A stretch of DNA of 7,985 nucleotides from QHWK01 sp035315685 (GTDB taxonomy: Bacteria > Acidobacteriota > Vicinamibacteria > Vicinamibacterales > CAVVIG01). The notes under the pieces were generated by a model. The model was not told the DNA's origin, searched no databases, and saw only the letters and a list, made by a program, of their open reading frames with translations. The first letter of the stretch is position 1. Every line of letters begins with the position of its first letter. The stretch covers positions 1-7,985 of the forward strand of contig DATFXR010000011.1 of assembly GCA_035315685.1 (NCBI GenBank), read 5' to 3'. Below are positions 1 through 5,750 of the stretch, one piece after another. The position numbers and the translations under genes were made by a program.

Positions 1-516
1 CTCCGGCAGCGCGGTGTCCTCGCCTTCGACTCGCAGCGGCGGGCGCTCGCGATTCGCGGTGACACCTTCGACGCGCGCCGGATCGGCGACGTCACGATGC
101 ATCCGCAATGGCAGCGCGGCTCGATTCGCAACGACGTCGCACTGCTGCAGTTGGAGCGCGGCGATCCGCTGATGCCGCTCACGATCGGCGGCGCTGACGA
201 GTTCGCACGACTGCAGCGCGGCACGGCGCTCGCGTCGTTCGGCTTTCCCGCGGTCGCAACCGACCCGGTCCGGCCGCGCGGACGGCTTTCCGTCGACGTC
301 GTCGGGGACGTGCGCGGCGACTACCTCGTGGCCGGCTTGGCGATCGCGCCAGGCACGAGTGGCAGCCCGGTGTTCAACGAGGCGGGATCGGTCGTCGCCA
401 TCGTTGCGGGCGGCGACTTCGTGACGGGCGAGAACGGCGTCGTCGCTCCGTCAGGATCGCAGGTGAACTGGGCGATCAGCGCGGAGCGGCTTCGCGAGAT
501 TCTGCCGCTGCGCTGA
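1..516 (+). CDS. Trypsin-like serine protease, C-terminal part (5' end outside window)
   Basis: This reading frame is open from base 1 to a TGA at 514-516, and its start lies upstream of the window. It looks like the C-terminal two-thirds of a trypsin-like (S1/HtrA-type fold) protease. Visible are the Asp region RNDVALLQLERG, with the likely catalytic Asp at 133-135, and the nucleophile motif APGTSGSPVF, with the likely catalytic Ser at 358-360. These are followed by a VVAIVAGG strand, as in HtrA-like proteases. The catalytic His would lie upstream and is not visible. No PDZ domain follows; the protein ends about 50 residues after the Ser. Such proteins usually act in the periplasm or outside the cell, but the signal peptide cannot be checked here. 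An ATG at 97 is internal and falls just before the Asp region, so it is unlikely to be the true start. The gene converges on the kinase gene, and both stop codons lie in a shared inverted repeat. Confidence 0.8.
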   Translation, partial: LRQRGVLAFDSQRRALAIRGDTFDARRIGDVTMHPQWQRGSIRNDVALLQLERGDPLMPLTIGGADEFARLQRGTALASFGFPAVATDPVRPRGRLSVDVVGDVRGDYLVAGLAIAPGTSGSPVFNEAGSVVAIVAGGDFVTGENGVVAPSGSQVNWAISAERLREILPLR

Positions 517-592
517 GGGAAAGCAACCGCAGAGAACGCAGAGTTCGCCGAGAAATTTCTTTCTGCGTGCTCTCTGCGGTTGCTCTCCCTCA
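514..592. repeat. Inverted repeat between convergent genes, containing both stop codons
   Basis: The left arm is 514-541 and the right arm 563-592. They pair over 27 Watson-Crick positions, with one A.C mismatch (521/585, a G.U pair in minus-strand RNA) and a two-base bulge (569-570). The 21-base loop holds the short palindrome agaaatttct (551-560). The outermost bases on each side are the TGA stop codons of the protease (514-516) and the kinase (590-592). A stem of this length between convergent genes would make a hairpin in either transcript and could act as a bidirectional transcription barrier or mRNA 3'-end stabiliser. There is no T-tract on either side, so it is not a standard intrinsic terminator. 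The arms carry the 'gcaaccgcagag' sequence also found at 4667-4681. Confidence 0.85.
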
Positions 593-2707
593 GGCGCCGC
601 GCTTCTTCTTCACGTATGCGCGAACGCGATCGACGATGTCGCTCGCGACGAGCCGAGATTTCTCCTCGAGACGCTCGCGTCCGACGGTGGCATCGAAGCT
701 GACCGTGGCGGGCGGCGGCATCGGAACGCTGTCGCCGAATTTCGGCGCCTCTCCGGTCAATTCGATTTGATACGTGCGCGTGTTGAAGGTCTGTCCAAAC
801 TGGCGCGCCGCCTTCTCGTCGAGTACGTCGGCGATGGCGCCGATGGCGACGTCCGCTCGATTCGGCGACGTCACGACGCGGAAACCCGCCTTCTCGAGGG
901 CATCGTCGACTGCGGCGCGCAGCGACGCGCACACGTCGGGCGCCCCACCGCAGCTGAACACGACGGCGGCGTTCTCCGGAATCGCTGGTGCCGCGAGTGG
1001 CTGGGCGCTCGGTCTCGTTTCGCGAGTGGGCGCCGGCGTCACGGTGCGTTGCGATGGAGCATCGACCGACGACGCAGGCGGCGCCGATGCACGGCGCGGC
1101 GCATCGGTCGCCTCCGCGGTTGCCGCTCTCGTCGCGGTTGCGATGTTCGCGGGCGGCGTGTTCCTCGCGGCCTGTCGTTCCGTGGTCGCGGCTGCTGTCG
1201 CCGCGGGTTGATTCGCGGCAACGGCGGACGGACTGGCGGCAGGGGACACCGCCGTGGTCTGCGGACTCGGCGACGGCGGGGCCGCGGGAGGCTCGCCCGG
1301 TTTGCTGGCCTCGGTCGACGGCGGCGGCTGGGCTTGCGCCGACGCGGGTGTCGTCTGCGGCGCATCGGCGGGCGGCGGAATCGTGGCCGCTGTTGGCGTC
1401 GCAGTCGCCTGACGACCCGACCACCACAAGTACCCTCCCGCGAGCAACAACAGCACCGCCGCGATTGCGAGCAGCGGTGCAATCGACCCCGAGCTTTGCG
1501 CTGGCGGCGAGACCGGCGTTGGCGAGGTCGATATCGCCGGCTGATCGACGGTCGGTTTCGTATCACTACCGGTCTTCACCGCAACCACGGGCGGCGTGCC
1601 GGCCGCTGACGCGGCGATCGCGTCAGCCGCCGGCTGCGACGCAACGATCGACGAGGACTCGACCGTCGCGCCGGCCATCGGCGCGTCCACTGGAGGCACC
1701 GACGCCGCGGCCGCACGACCCATCGGCAGCGTGACGTCGGCCGCCGTTGCGCTGAGCGCGGCGGACGCGCTGTTCAGCGCGGCCGCAAACTCGTCGGCTG
1801 TCTGAAACCGTTGCGCGGGATCTTTTTCGAGGCAGCGCAACGCGATCTCCTCGAGCGCCGCTGGCACGGCGGCGTTACGCAAGGAGGGTCGAACGGGACG
1901 TTCTTTCAGCTGCTTCACGAGAACGGCCGGCGTCGACTGATCTGCAAACGGCACCTCGCCGACGAGCATCTCGTAGAGGATGATGCCGAGCGCGTAGACG
2001 TCGCTGCGCGCGTCGACTGTCCTGCCCTCGATCTGCTCGGGCGACATGTAGTACGGGGTGCCGAGCGCGCTGCCGGCGCTCGTCAGCTGCGTCGATTCGT
2101 CGAACGTCTTGGCAATGCCGAAATCCACCAGCTTGGCGAGCTCGCTTCCGTCCGGACCGGTCGCCAGCATGATGTTGTGCGGCTTCAGATCCCGGTGGAC
2201 GATGTTGTGCCTGTGCGCCGTGGCGAGCGCGCTGGCGACCTGGCGAAGGATCGAGATCGTGCGGCTCAGAGGGATCGGACGACCCGCCTGCATCAGCGAC
2301 TTCAGGCTCGGGCCGTCGATGTACTCCATCGCGATATAGAGCGTTCCGTCCGGCGTCTGGCCGAGGTCATATACCGACACGATGTTCGGATGATTGAGCG
2401 CGGTCGCCGCGCGCGCCTCGCGCTGGAAGCGGCGGACGATTTCCGGCGACGCGACGATCTCCGGCCGAATGAGCTTGATGGCGACGGTCTTGCCGAGCAT
2501 CACGTGAGTCGCGCGGTAGACGGCGCCCATGCCGCCCTCGGCGAGCAGCGCATCGAGACGATACTTGCCGTCGAGGACCTGCCCCGCGTGCGACGGCGTC
2601 GTCATCGCGTGTTCCAGCACCGAGCCGTCGTCAGGGCACATCCGCACGGTGCTCGGAAACTTCTTCCCACACTGCGGGCAGCTCGTCAGCGATTCGTCTG
2701 TGCTCAT
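590..2707 (-). CDS. Transmembrane serine/threonine protein kinase with N-terminal zinc ribbon
   Basis: This protein of about 705 residues is a Hanks-type kinase that transfers phosphate from ATP to Ser/Thr of target proteins. Numbered from the ATG at 2707, a short zinc-ribbon-like segment (Cys10, Cys13, Cys24; CPQCG then CPDDG) precedes the kinase domain at about residues 50-310. That domain has the glycine loop AEGGMGAV, Lys78 in VAIK, Glu97 of helix C, the HRDLKPHN catalytic loop (Asp173), DFG (Asp195) and MSPEQ closing the activation segment, so it looks active. An Ala/Pro-rich stretch leads to one membrane helix (about 410-428, ending YLWWSG). A long Pro/Ala/Thr linker follows, then an extracytoplasmic domain of about 120 residues containing SCGGAPDVC and a basic tail KKKRGA; I do not recognise that domain. 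In-frame alternative starts are ATG 2716, with a weak AAGAG seven bases upstream, and TTG 2734. I prefer 2707 because a TACAAT box ends seven bases before it. Confidence 0.93.
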   Translation of the reverse strand: MSTDESLTSCPQCGKKFPSTVRMCPDDGSVLEHAMTTPSHAGQVLDGKYRLDALLAEGGMGAVYRATHVMLGKTVAIKLIRPEIVASPEIVRRFQREARAATALNHPNIVSVYDLGQTPDGTLYIAMEYIDGPSLKSLMQAGRPIPLSRTISILRQVASALATAHRHNIVHRDLKPHNIMLATGPDGSELAKLVDFGIAKTFDESTQLTSAGSALGTPYYMSPEQIEGRTVDARSDVYALGIILYEMLVGEVPFADQSTPAVLVKQLKERPVRPSLRNAAVPAALEEIALRCLEKDPAQRFQTADEFAAALNSASAALSATAADVTLPMGRAAAASVPPVDAPMAGATVESSSIVASQPAADAIAASAAGTPPVVAVKTGSDTKPTVDQPAISTSPTPVSPPAQSSGSIAPLLAIAAVLLLLAGGYLWWSGRQATATPTAATIPPPADAPQTTPASAQAQPPPSTEASKPGEPPAAPPSPSPQTTAVSPAASPSAVAANQPAATAAATTERQAARNTPPANIATATRAATAEATDAPRRASAPPASSVDAPSQRTVTPAPTRETRPSAQPLAAPAIPENAAVVFSCGGAPDVCASLRAAVDDALEKAGFRVVTSPNRADVAIGAIADVLDEKAARQFGQTFNTRTYQIELTGEAPKFGDSVPMPPPATVSFDATVGRERLEEKSRLVASDIVDRVRAYVKKKRGA

Positions 2708-2714
2708 GGGCTGC

Positions 2715-2720
2715 ATTGTA
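2715..2720 (-). promoter_or_regulatory. Possible -10 box for the kinase gene (leaderless)
   Basis: On the minus strand TACAAT, one base away from the TATAAT consensus, is followed by seven bases and then the ATG at 2707. That spacing suits a transcript starting at the ATG itself, and no convincing Shine-Dalgarno sequence precedes this ATG. No TTGACA-like -35 hexamer sits 16-18 bases upstream, so support is modest. If this is the promoter, the ATG at 2716 overlaps the -10 box and cannot be the start. Confidence 0.25.
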
Positions 2721-2790
2721 TCGCTCTTGATCAACGTCGCCGGCGTCCGATCCGAACGTGCTGACCGAACCGCCGGACAGAATTGATGTG

Positions 2791-2824
2791 AAAACCCGTG
2801 CGCGCGCGCGCCAATCAGCGCACG
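2791..2824 (-). terminator. Possible intrinsic terminator after rfaE2
   Basis: In minus-strand RNA the last codons of rfaE2 contain CGTGCGC (2824-2818), which pairs perfectly with GCGCACG (2803-2797). The stem is followed by GG and four T residues (2794-2791). The rfaE2 stop codon (2817-2815) lies in the 14-base loop, which also contains an alternating GC run that can pair in other registers. The T-tract is short, so termination may be partial. It would separate the kinase gene from the exporter/heptose operon. Confidence 0.4.
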
Positions 2825-3276
2825 CGGCGGATACGATCGATGATCGCGGTCGTCGCATACCCGCTTTCAATCGGGACGCGAACGATTCGTCCGCCGCGCG
2901 CCGCCACGATATCGCGGCCGACGATGGCGTCTTCTGCCCAGTCGTCGCCTTTGACGAGCACGTCGGGCTGGAGCGCCGCGATCAGCTGCCACGGGGTGTC
3001 CTCGTCGAAGACCACTGCCGCGTCAACGCAGGCGAGCGCGGCGATCAGTTCGGCGCGTTCGTCCTGCGTCGTAATCGGCCTCGACGGTCCCTTGATCGCA
3101 CGAACCGAGCGATCGGAGTTGACGCCGACGATCAGCAGGTCTCCCATCGCCCGCGCATGTTGCAGATAACGGACATGGCCGGGGTGCAGCAGGTCGAACA
3201 CACCGTTGGTGAAGACGACGGTCTTGCCGCGGGCGCGGACGTCGGCGACCAGCGCGACCGCTTCAGCGATCGTCAC
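2815..3276 (-). CDS. rfaE2: D-glycero-beta-D-manno-heptose 1-phosphate adenylyltransferase
   Basis: This 153-residue protein is a stand-alone cytidylyltransferase-like enzyme matching the C-terminal half of HldE. It transfers AMP from ATP to heptose 1-phosphate, giving ADP-heptose for the LPS inner core, in the cytoplasm. Visible are TNGVFDLLHPGH (residues 23-34, with the nucleotide-binding HxGH at 31-34), GVNSDRSVRAIKGPSRPI (51-68), LVKGDDW (107-113) and the C-terminal ESGYATTAIIDRIR (137-150), all typical of RfaE2. I chose the GTG at 3276: the frame is open to an ATG at 3342, but the extra 22 residues are not family-like. This start overlaps the end of wzt by 14 bases, which suggests translational coupling. 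The partner kinase domain (RfaE1) is not in the window. A possible terminator lies at the stop codon. Confidence 0.92.
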   Translation of the reverse strand: MTIAEAVALVADVRARGKTVVFTNGVFDLLHPGHVRYLQHARAMGDLLIVGVNSDRSVRAIKGPSRPITTQDERAELIAALACVDAAVVFDEDTPWQLIAALQPDVLVKGDDWAEDAIVGRDIVAARGGRIVRVPIESGYATTAIIDRIRRVR

Positions 3277-4621
3277 GACCGCTCTTGAATTGCACGCCCG
3301 CGGAGAAGGACCAGCGGTGGCGCGGCCGATAAATGCCGACATCGTGGATGCGCGACTTCACCCGAAAGGTGTAGAGCAGCCGATGGTAGTCGAACGGATA
3401 GCCGTCACGCTTGTGGACGGCAACGTCGACCTTGTAGGTGCCCTCGACGAGCTCGAGACTGTCGATCGCGAAAGTCGCTTCAGCATCGCCGGTCAGCTGC
3501 TCCGGCGTCATTTCCTCGAGGTAGGTATTCGTTCCGTAGCAGCAGACGCCATCAGCGTTGAAGAGACCGACGCCGAACACGAAATCGTCGGCCGGCTGAG
3601 CCGCCCGCACCTTCACACGAATCGACATCGGATCGCCGGAGTGAAAGACGAATGTCGTCTGGCCGCTTCGATCGACGAACGCGACGTCGGTGATCTCGAT
3701 CTCGCGCGATCCCCAGCGCCCTTCGACCGCGCGCGGACGGTCCGCAGGCGGCTCGGTTGCTGTGTCAGGCTGGCCGGATTGAAACACGTCGGCGGTCGGG
3801 TCGGCCGGGCCGTCGGCCGCCGGCACCGCCTCACCGACGGCACGTGCCGCTTCGGAAGCGAGCAACTGCTCCTCGCCTTTTTCGACCTTCGTCAAGTACG
3901 CGCCGACGACGCGCAGCGGATCGCCGCAGGTCATGGCGTGCCCCTCGTCGAGCCACAGCGCCTCGTCGCAGAAACGCTCGACGAGGTTCAACGCGTGGGT
4001 CACCAGGAGGATCGTCTTGTTGCGGCGGCGGAACTCGGCGAACTTGTCGAGGCACTTGTGCGTGAAGCCTTCGTCACCGACGGCGAGCACCTCGTCGACC
4101 AGCAGGACGTCCGGGTCAACGTGAATCGCGACCGCAAATCCCAGACGTATGTACATGCCGGACGAGTAGGTCTTCACCGGCGCGTCGATGAACTCGCGCA
4201 GCTCGGCAAAGTCCACGATGGCGTCGAAGCGCTGCTGGATCTCGCGCTTCGAGAGACCCAGCATGATGCCGTTGATGAAGACGTTTTCGCGGCCGGAGAT
4301 TTCGGGATGAAAGCCGGCGCCGAGCTCGATCAGCGCGGAGATGCGTCCCTGCACACTCACGGCGCCGCCGGTCGGCTTCGTGATCCCTGCGACGAGCTTC
4401 AGCGCCGTGCTCTTGCCGGACCCGTTGCGTCCGATGATGCCGTAGGTCGACCCCTTCGGCACCGTGAACGACACGTCGGTGAGCGCGGGAAACGTGTCGT
4501 TCGGCCGCAGATCGCGGAGGATACTCCGCTGCAGTAGCGCGCTCTTCAGCGTCGCGAACCGCTTGCCGCTGTAGCGGCGGTAGACCTTCGAGACGTGCGA
4601 GAGCGTGATCGCGGCCGTCAC
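3263..4621 (-). CDS. wzt: Polysaccharide ABC exporter, ATP-binding subunit with Wzt C-terminal domain
   Basis: This 452-residue ATPase powers export of a lipid-linked polysaccharide (O-antigen or similar) across the inner membrane with the permease Wzm. The nucleotide-binding domain covers about residues 1-245: Walker A GRNGSGKST (64-72), the family-typical ELGAGFHPEISGREN, signature TYSSGMYIRLGFA (151-163), Walker B DVLLVDEVLAVGD (171-183, Glu177) and the switch His209 in VTHA. A Glu/Pro/Ala-rich linker (about 246-300) leads to a C-terminal beta domain (about 305-425) of the Wzt_C type, which in characterised homologues binds the modified end of the glycan. The start is GTG at 4621 (protein MTAAITLSHV), with GGAG ten bases upstream (4635-4632). 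Upstream in-frame codons run into the repeat element and are not family-like. An ATG at 4637 is in another frame. The 3' end overlaps rfaE2. Confidence 0.92.
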   Translation of the reverse strand: MTAAITLSHVSKVYRRYSGKRFATLKSALLQRSILRDLRPNDTFPALTDVSFTVPKGSTYGIIGRNGSGKSTALKLVAGITKPTGGAVSVQGRISALIELGAGFHPEISGRENVFINGIMLGLSKREIQQRFDAIVDFAELREFIDAPVKTYSSGMYIRLGFAVAIHVDPDVLLVDEVLAVGDEGFTHKCLDKFAEFRRRNKTILLVTHALNLVERFCDEALWLDEGHAMTCGDPLRVVGAYLTKVEKGEEQLLASEAARAVGEAVPAADGPADPTADVFQSGQPDTATEPPADRPRAVEGRWGSREIEITDVAFVDRSGQTTFVFHSGDPMSIRVKVRAAQPADDFVFGVGLFNADGVCCYGTNTYLEEMTPEQLTGDAEATFAIDSLELVEGTYKVDVAVHKRDGYPFDYHRLLYTFRVKSRIHDVGIYRPRHRWSFSAGVQFKSGRDDR

Positions 4622-4751
4622 GCTGCCTGGACTCCATTGAACCACCGCGACACGGAGACACGGAGAAAAGCAACCGCAGAGTCCGCGGAACACGCGGAGC
4701 TCACCGTCCTGCGGAGACCTCGCCTTCGAGCGCCGTGCCCCGCGTCGCACG

Positions 4752-4768
4752 CCGCCGCAATGCGGCGG
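4752..4768. repeat. Short perfect palindrome, left branch of the core
   Basis: ccgccgca and tgcggcgg are exact inverted copies around a single central A (4760). In practice this folds as a stem of about six pairs with a five-base loop. It abuts the long hairpin that starts at 4769. Confidence 0.7.
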
Positions 4769-4847
4769 GATCGCCCACGACGAACGGCGAAAACACAACG
4801 CCAAAAAATCGGCTGCGTTGCGTTTCCGCCGCTCGTCGCGGGCGATC
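4769..4847 (-). repeat. 33-bp hairpin, central branch, loop 4802-4814
   Basis: Arms 4769-4801 and 4815-4847 pair at 29 of 33 positions. The four mismatches (4777/4839, 4784/4832, 4790/4826, 4795/4821) are all A opposite C on the plus strand, and so U opposite G in minus-strand RNA. All 33 positions can therefore pair in the sense transcript of the wzm-wzt operon. The 13-base loop is A-rich (caaaaaa) on the plus strand. Confidence 0.85.
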
Positions 4848-4851
4848 TGAT

Positions 4852-4870
4852 CGGCCGGCTTCGCCGGCCG
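4852..4870. repeat. GC hairpin, right branch of the core
   Basis: cggccggc (4852-4859) and gccggccg (4863-4870) pair perfectly over 8 bp around the three-base loop ttc; a five-base loop with 7 bp is also possible. No T-tract follows on either strand, so it is not a standard terminator. Confidence 0.75.
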
Positions 4871-4921
4871 ACGTGCGACGCGAGCCGTCTCTGTGTCCCT
4901 GTGTCTCTGTGGTTATCCGGT

Positions 4922-4945
4922 CTTCGTGCCTTCGTGGCTTCGTGG
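4922..4945. repeat. Three tandem copies of an 8-base unit (cttcgtgg)
   Basis: Units at 4922-4929 (cttcgtgc), 4930-4937 (cttcgtgg) and 4938-4945 (cttcgtgg) lie between the outer repeat arm and the wzm stop codon. They have the same 8-base period as the arm at 4888-4911 but a different sequence, which points to a related repeat type. Confidence 0.7.
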
Positions 4946-4955
4946 GCGGCGGCAG

Positions 4956-5750
4956 TCACACGGCCTCCGCAAACGAATCGCGCAGGCGATCGAACACCCA
5001 GTAGCAGGCGAGGAAGAGCGGGAGCGACGCGGCGCCCAGTGCGAGAAGCCAGCGCCAGTGGCCAATCGGACCGTAGAAGAACAGGATTTCCTGGTAGGAA
5101 ATCGCGAGATGCGTGAACGGGTTCGCGTTGAACAGCGGCCGGAACTTCTGCACGTTCGCCTGGAAATACGGGTAGATGATCGGCGTCGCGAAGAACCAGA
5201 GCGTCAGGACGTTCGCGAGGATGTCGCGGATGTCCCGGAAGTGGACGGCCAGCGCCGCGAGGAGCAGACCAAGGGCACAGGTGAACACCAGCTGCACGAG
5301 TACGGCGACCGGAAACCAGAACAGATCCCACGCGTCCGGCGGATGGCGGTACAGCACGAGAAACGCGACCAGGATCACCAGCCCCAGAAAGAAGTGCACC
5401 ATGTTCGCCAGCACGCTGACGATGGGGAGCACTTCGGCAGGAAAGAGCACCTTCTTGATCAGATTCCCGCCGGCGATCAGCGAGCCCGCCGCGTCCGACA
5501 GGGACGAGGCGAACCATGTCCATGGCAGGATGCCGCAGAACATGAACAGGGCATAAGGCCTGGTCTTGGGCTCCTCGTTCGGAATGATCGTCGTGAACAC
5601 GAACGAGTAGATCAGCAGGAGCAGCAGCGGGTTGATGAACGACCAGAAGAACCCGAACACAGACCCGCGATAACGCGCCTTCAGCTCGCGCGCCACGAGA
5701 CTCGAAATGAGGCCGCGATAGCGCAGCAGGGTGGCGAGGTTGGAAAGCAA
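4956..5750 (-). CDS. wzm: Polysaccharide ABC exporter, ABC-2 type permease subunit
   Basis: This 264-residue inner-membrane protein would form the channel through which a lipid-linked glycan is exported, powered by Wzt. The N-terminal interface helix VARELKARYRGSVFGFFW (19-36) is typical of Wzm/TagG permeases. Hydrophobic segments lie at about 32-56, 67-85, 105-134, 143-169, 177-195 and 231-253, giving the six helices expected of the ABC-2 family. LIAGGNLIKKVLFP (91-104) and LTLWFFATPIIYPY (182-195) are also family-typical. The length is normal. The start appears to be TTG at 5750, directly after the atpC TAA (5753-5751), which is in the same reading frame. The next in-frame start, GTG at residue 19, would cut into the conserved helix. 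No Shine-Dalgarno is visible, so translation probably depends on ribosomes finishing atpC. An unusual repeat-filled gap separates it from wzt. Confidence 0.92.
   Translation of the reverse strand: MLSNLATLLRYRGLISSLVARELKARYRGSVFGFFWSFINPLLLLLIYSFVFTTIIPNEEPKTRPYALFMFCGILPWTWFASSLSDAAGSLIAGGNLIKKVLFPAEVLPIVSVLANMVHFFLGLVILVAFLVLYRHPPDAWDLFWFPVAVLVQLVFTCALGLLLAALAVHFRDIRDILANVLTLWFFATPIIYPYFQANVQKFRPLFNANPFTHLAISYQEILFFYGPIGHWRWLLALGAASLPLFLACYWVFDRLRDSFAEAV

Larger units (their letters stand above)
4741..4882 (-). other. Cloverleaf-like structured core (four-way junction) in the wzm-wzt leader
   Basis: A perfect 11-bp stem (4741-4751 with 4872-4882) encloses three hairpins: 4752-4768, 4769-4847 and 4852-4870. 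The first stem ends at 4751 and the first hairpin begins at 4752; that hairpin ends at 4768 and the long one begins at 4769. Only tgat (4848-4851) and one base (4871) are left unpaired at the junction. Nearly all of the 142 bases are accounted for by pairing. Because the core is in the untranslated gap of a leftward operon, the minus-strand RNA is the likely working form. A role in attenuation, RNA processing, differential stability of the wzm and wzt messages, or as a mobile or protein-binding palindrome is inference. I recognise no known riboswitch or ncRNA family. Confidence 0.65.
4640..4914. repeat. Composite palindromic repeat element, outer inverted arms 4640-4664 / 4890-4914
   Basis: The two 25-base outer arms are inverted copies matching at 20 of 25 positions. 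The right arm region has 8-base periodicity (tctctgtg, tccctgtg, tctctgtg at 4888-4911), and the left arm has the diverged version gacacgga. The element is asymmetric: next to the left arm lie about 75 further bases (4665-4740), starting with aaagcaaccgcagag (4667-4681), a 15-base exact match to 520-534. A 6-bp hairpin follows there (4682-4687 / 4693-4698). Only seven bases separate the right arm from the structured core. This looks like a dispersed intergenic repeat or a miniature inverted-repeat element rather than a gene. Confidence 0.75.
4622..4955. other. Gene-free 334-base gap between wzm and wzt, filled by palindromic repeats
   Basis: No credible gene lies here. The open frames crossing it are translations of short 8-9 base periodic repeats or shadows of wzt and wzm. 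The wzm stop codon is at 4956-4958 and the wzt GTG at 4621-4619. The gap holds the Shine-Dalgarno of wzt at 4632-4635, a nested inverted-repeat element at 4640-4914 and a short tandem repeat at 4922-4945. wzm and wzt are usually adjacent or overlapping in other genomes, so the gap suggests an inserted or retained structured element. Confidence 0.85.

Noticed and set aside
321..1427. 368-codon minus-strand open frame
   Set aside because: It overlaps the kinase linker in another frame and the protease on the opposite strand. It is extremely Arg-rich and crosses the inverted repeat at 514-592.
1811..2764. 317-codon plus-strand open frame
   Set aside because: It is antisense to the kinase catalytic domain, with a biased Arg/His/Asp-rich translation and no family motif.
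2797..2812. Alternating GC run as a Z-DNA or replication signal
   Set aside because: It is short and partly coincides with the rfaE2 terminator-like stem; nothing else supports a special role.
3206..4537. 443-codon plus-strand open frame
   Set aside because: It is antisense to wzt, whose Walker and signature motifs are intact, and its composition is shadow-like with no recognisable domain.
4116..4673. 185-codon minus-strand open frame starting near the ATG at 4637
   Set aside because: It is out of frame with wzt and covers the Walker A region in a shifted frame. The ATG at 4637 is an annotation trap; the real start is the GTG at 4621.
4852..4870. Intrinsic terminator between wzm and wzt
   Set aside because: The hairpin is strong, but no T-tract follows it on either strand, and it is better explained as one branch of the larger structure.
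4640..4914. CRISPR array
   Set aside because: The repeats are 8-9 base tandem units and inverted arms. There are no direct repeats of 24-40 bases with unique spacers, and no cas gene is present.
4595..5116. Plus-strand open frame with a HRDTETRRK-type translation
   Set aside because: The translation comes from the short periodic DNA repeats at 4640-4700. I recall similar peptides as spurious predictions in several phyla, but cannot verify that here.
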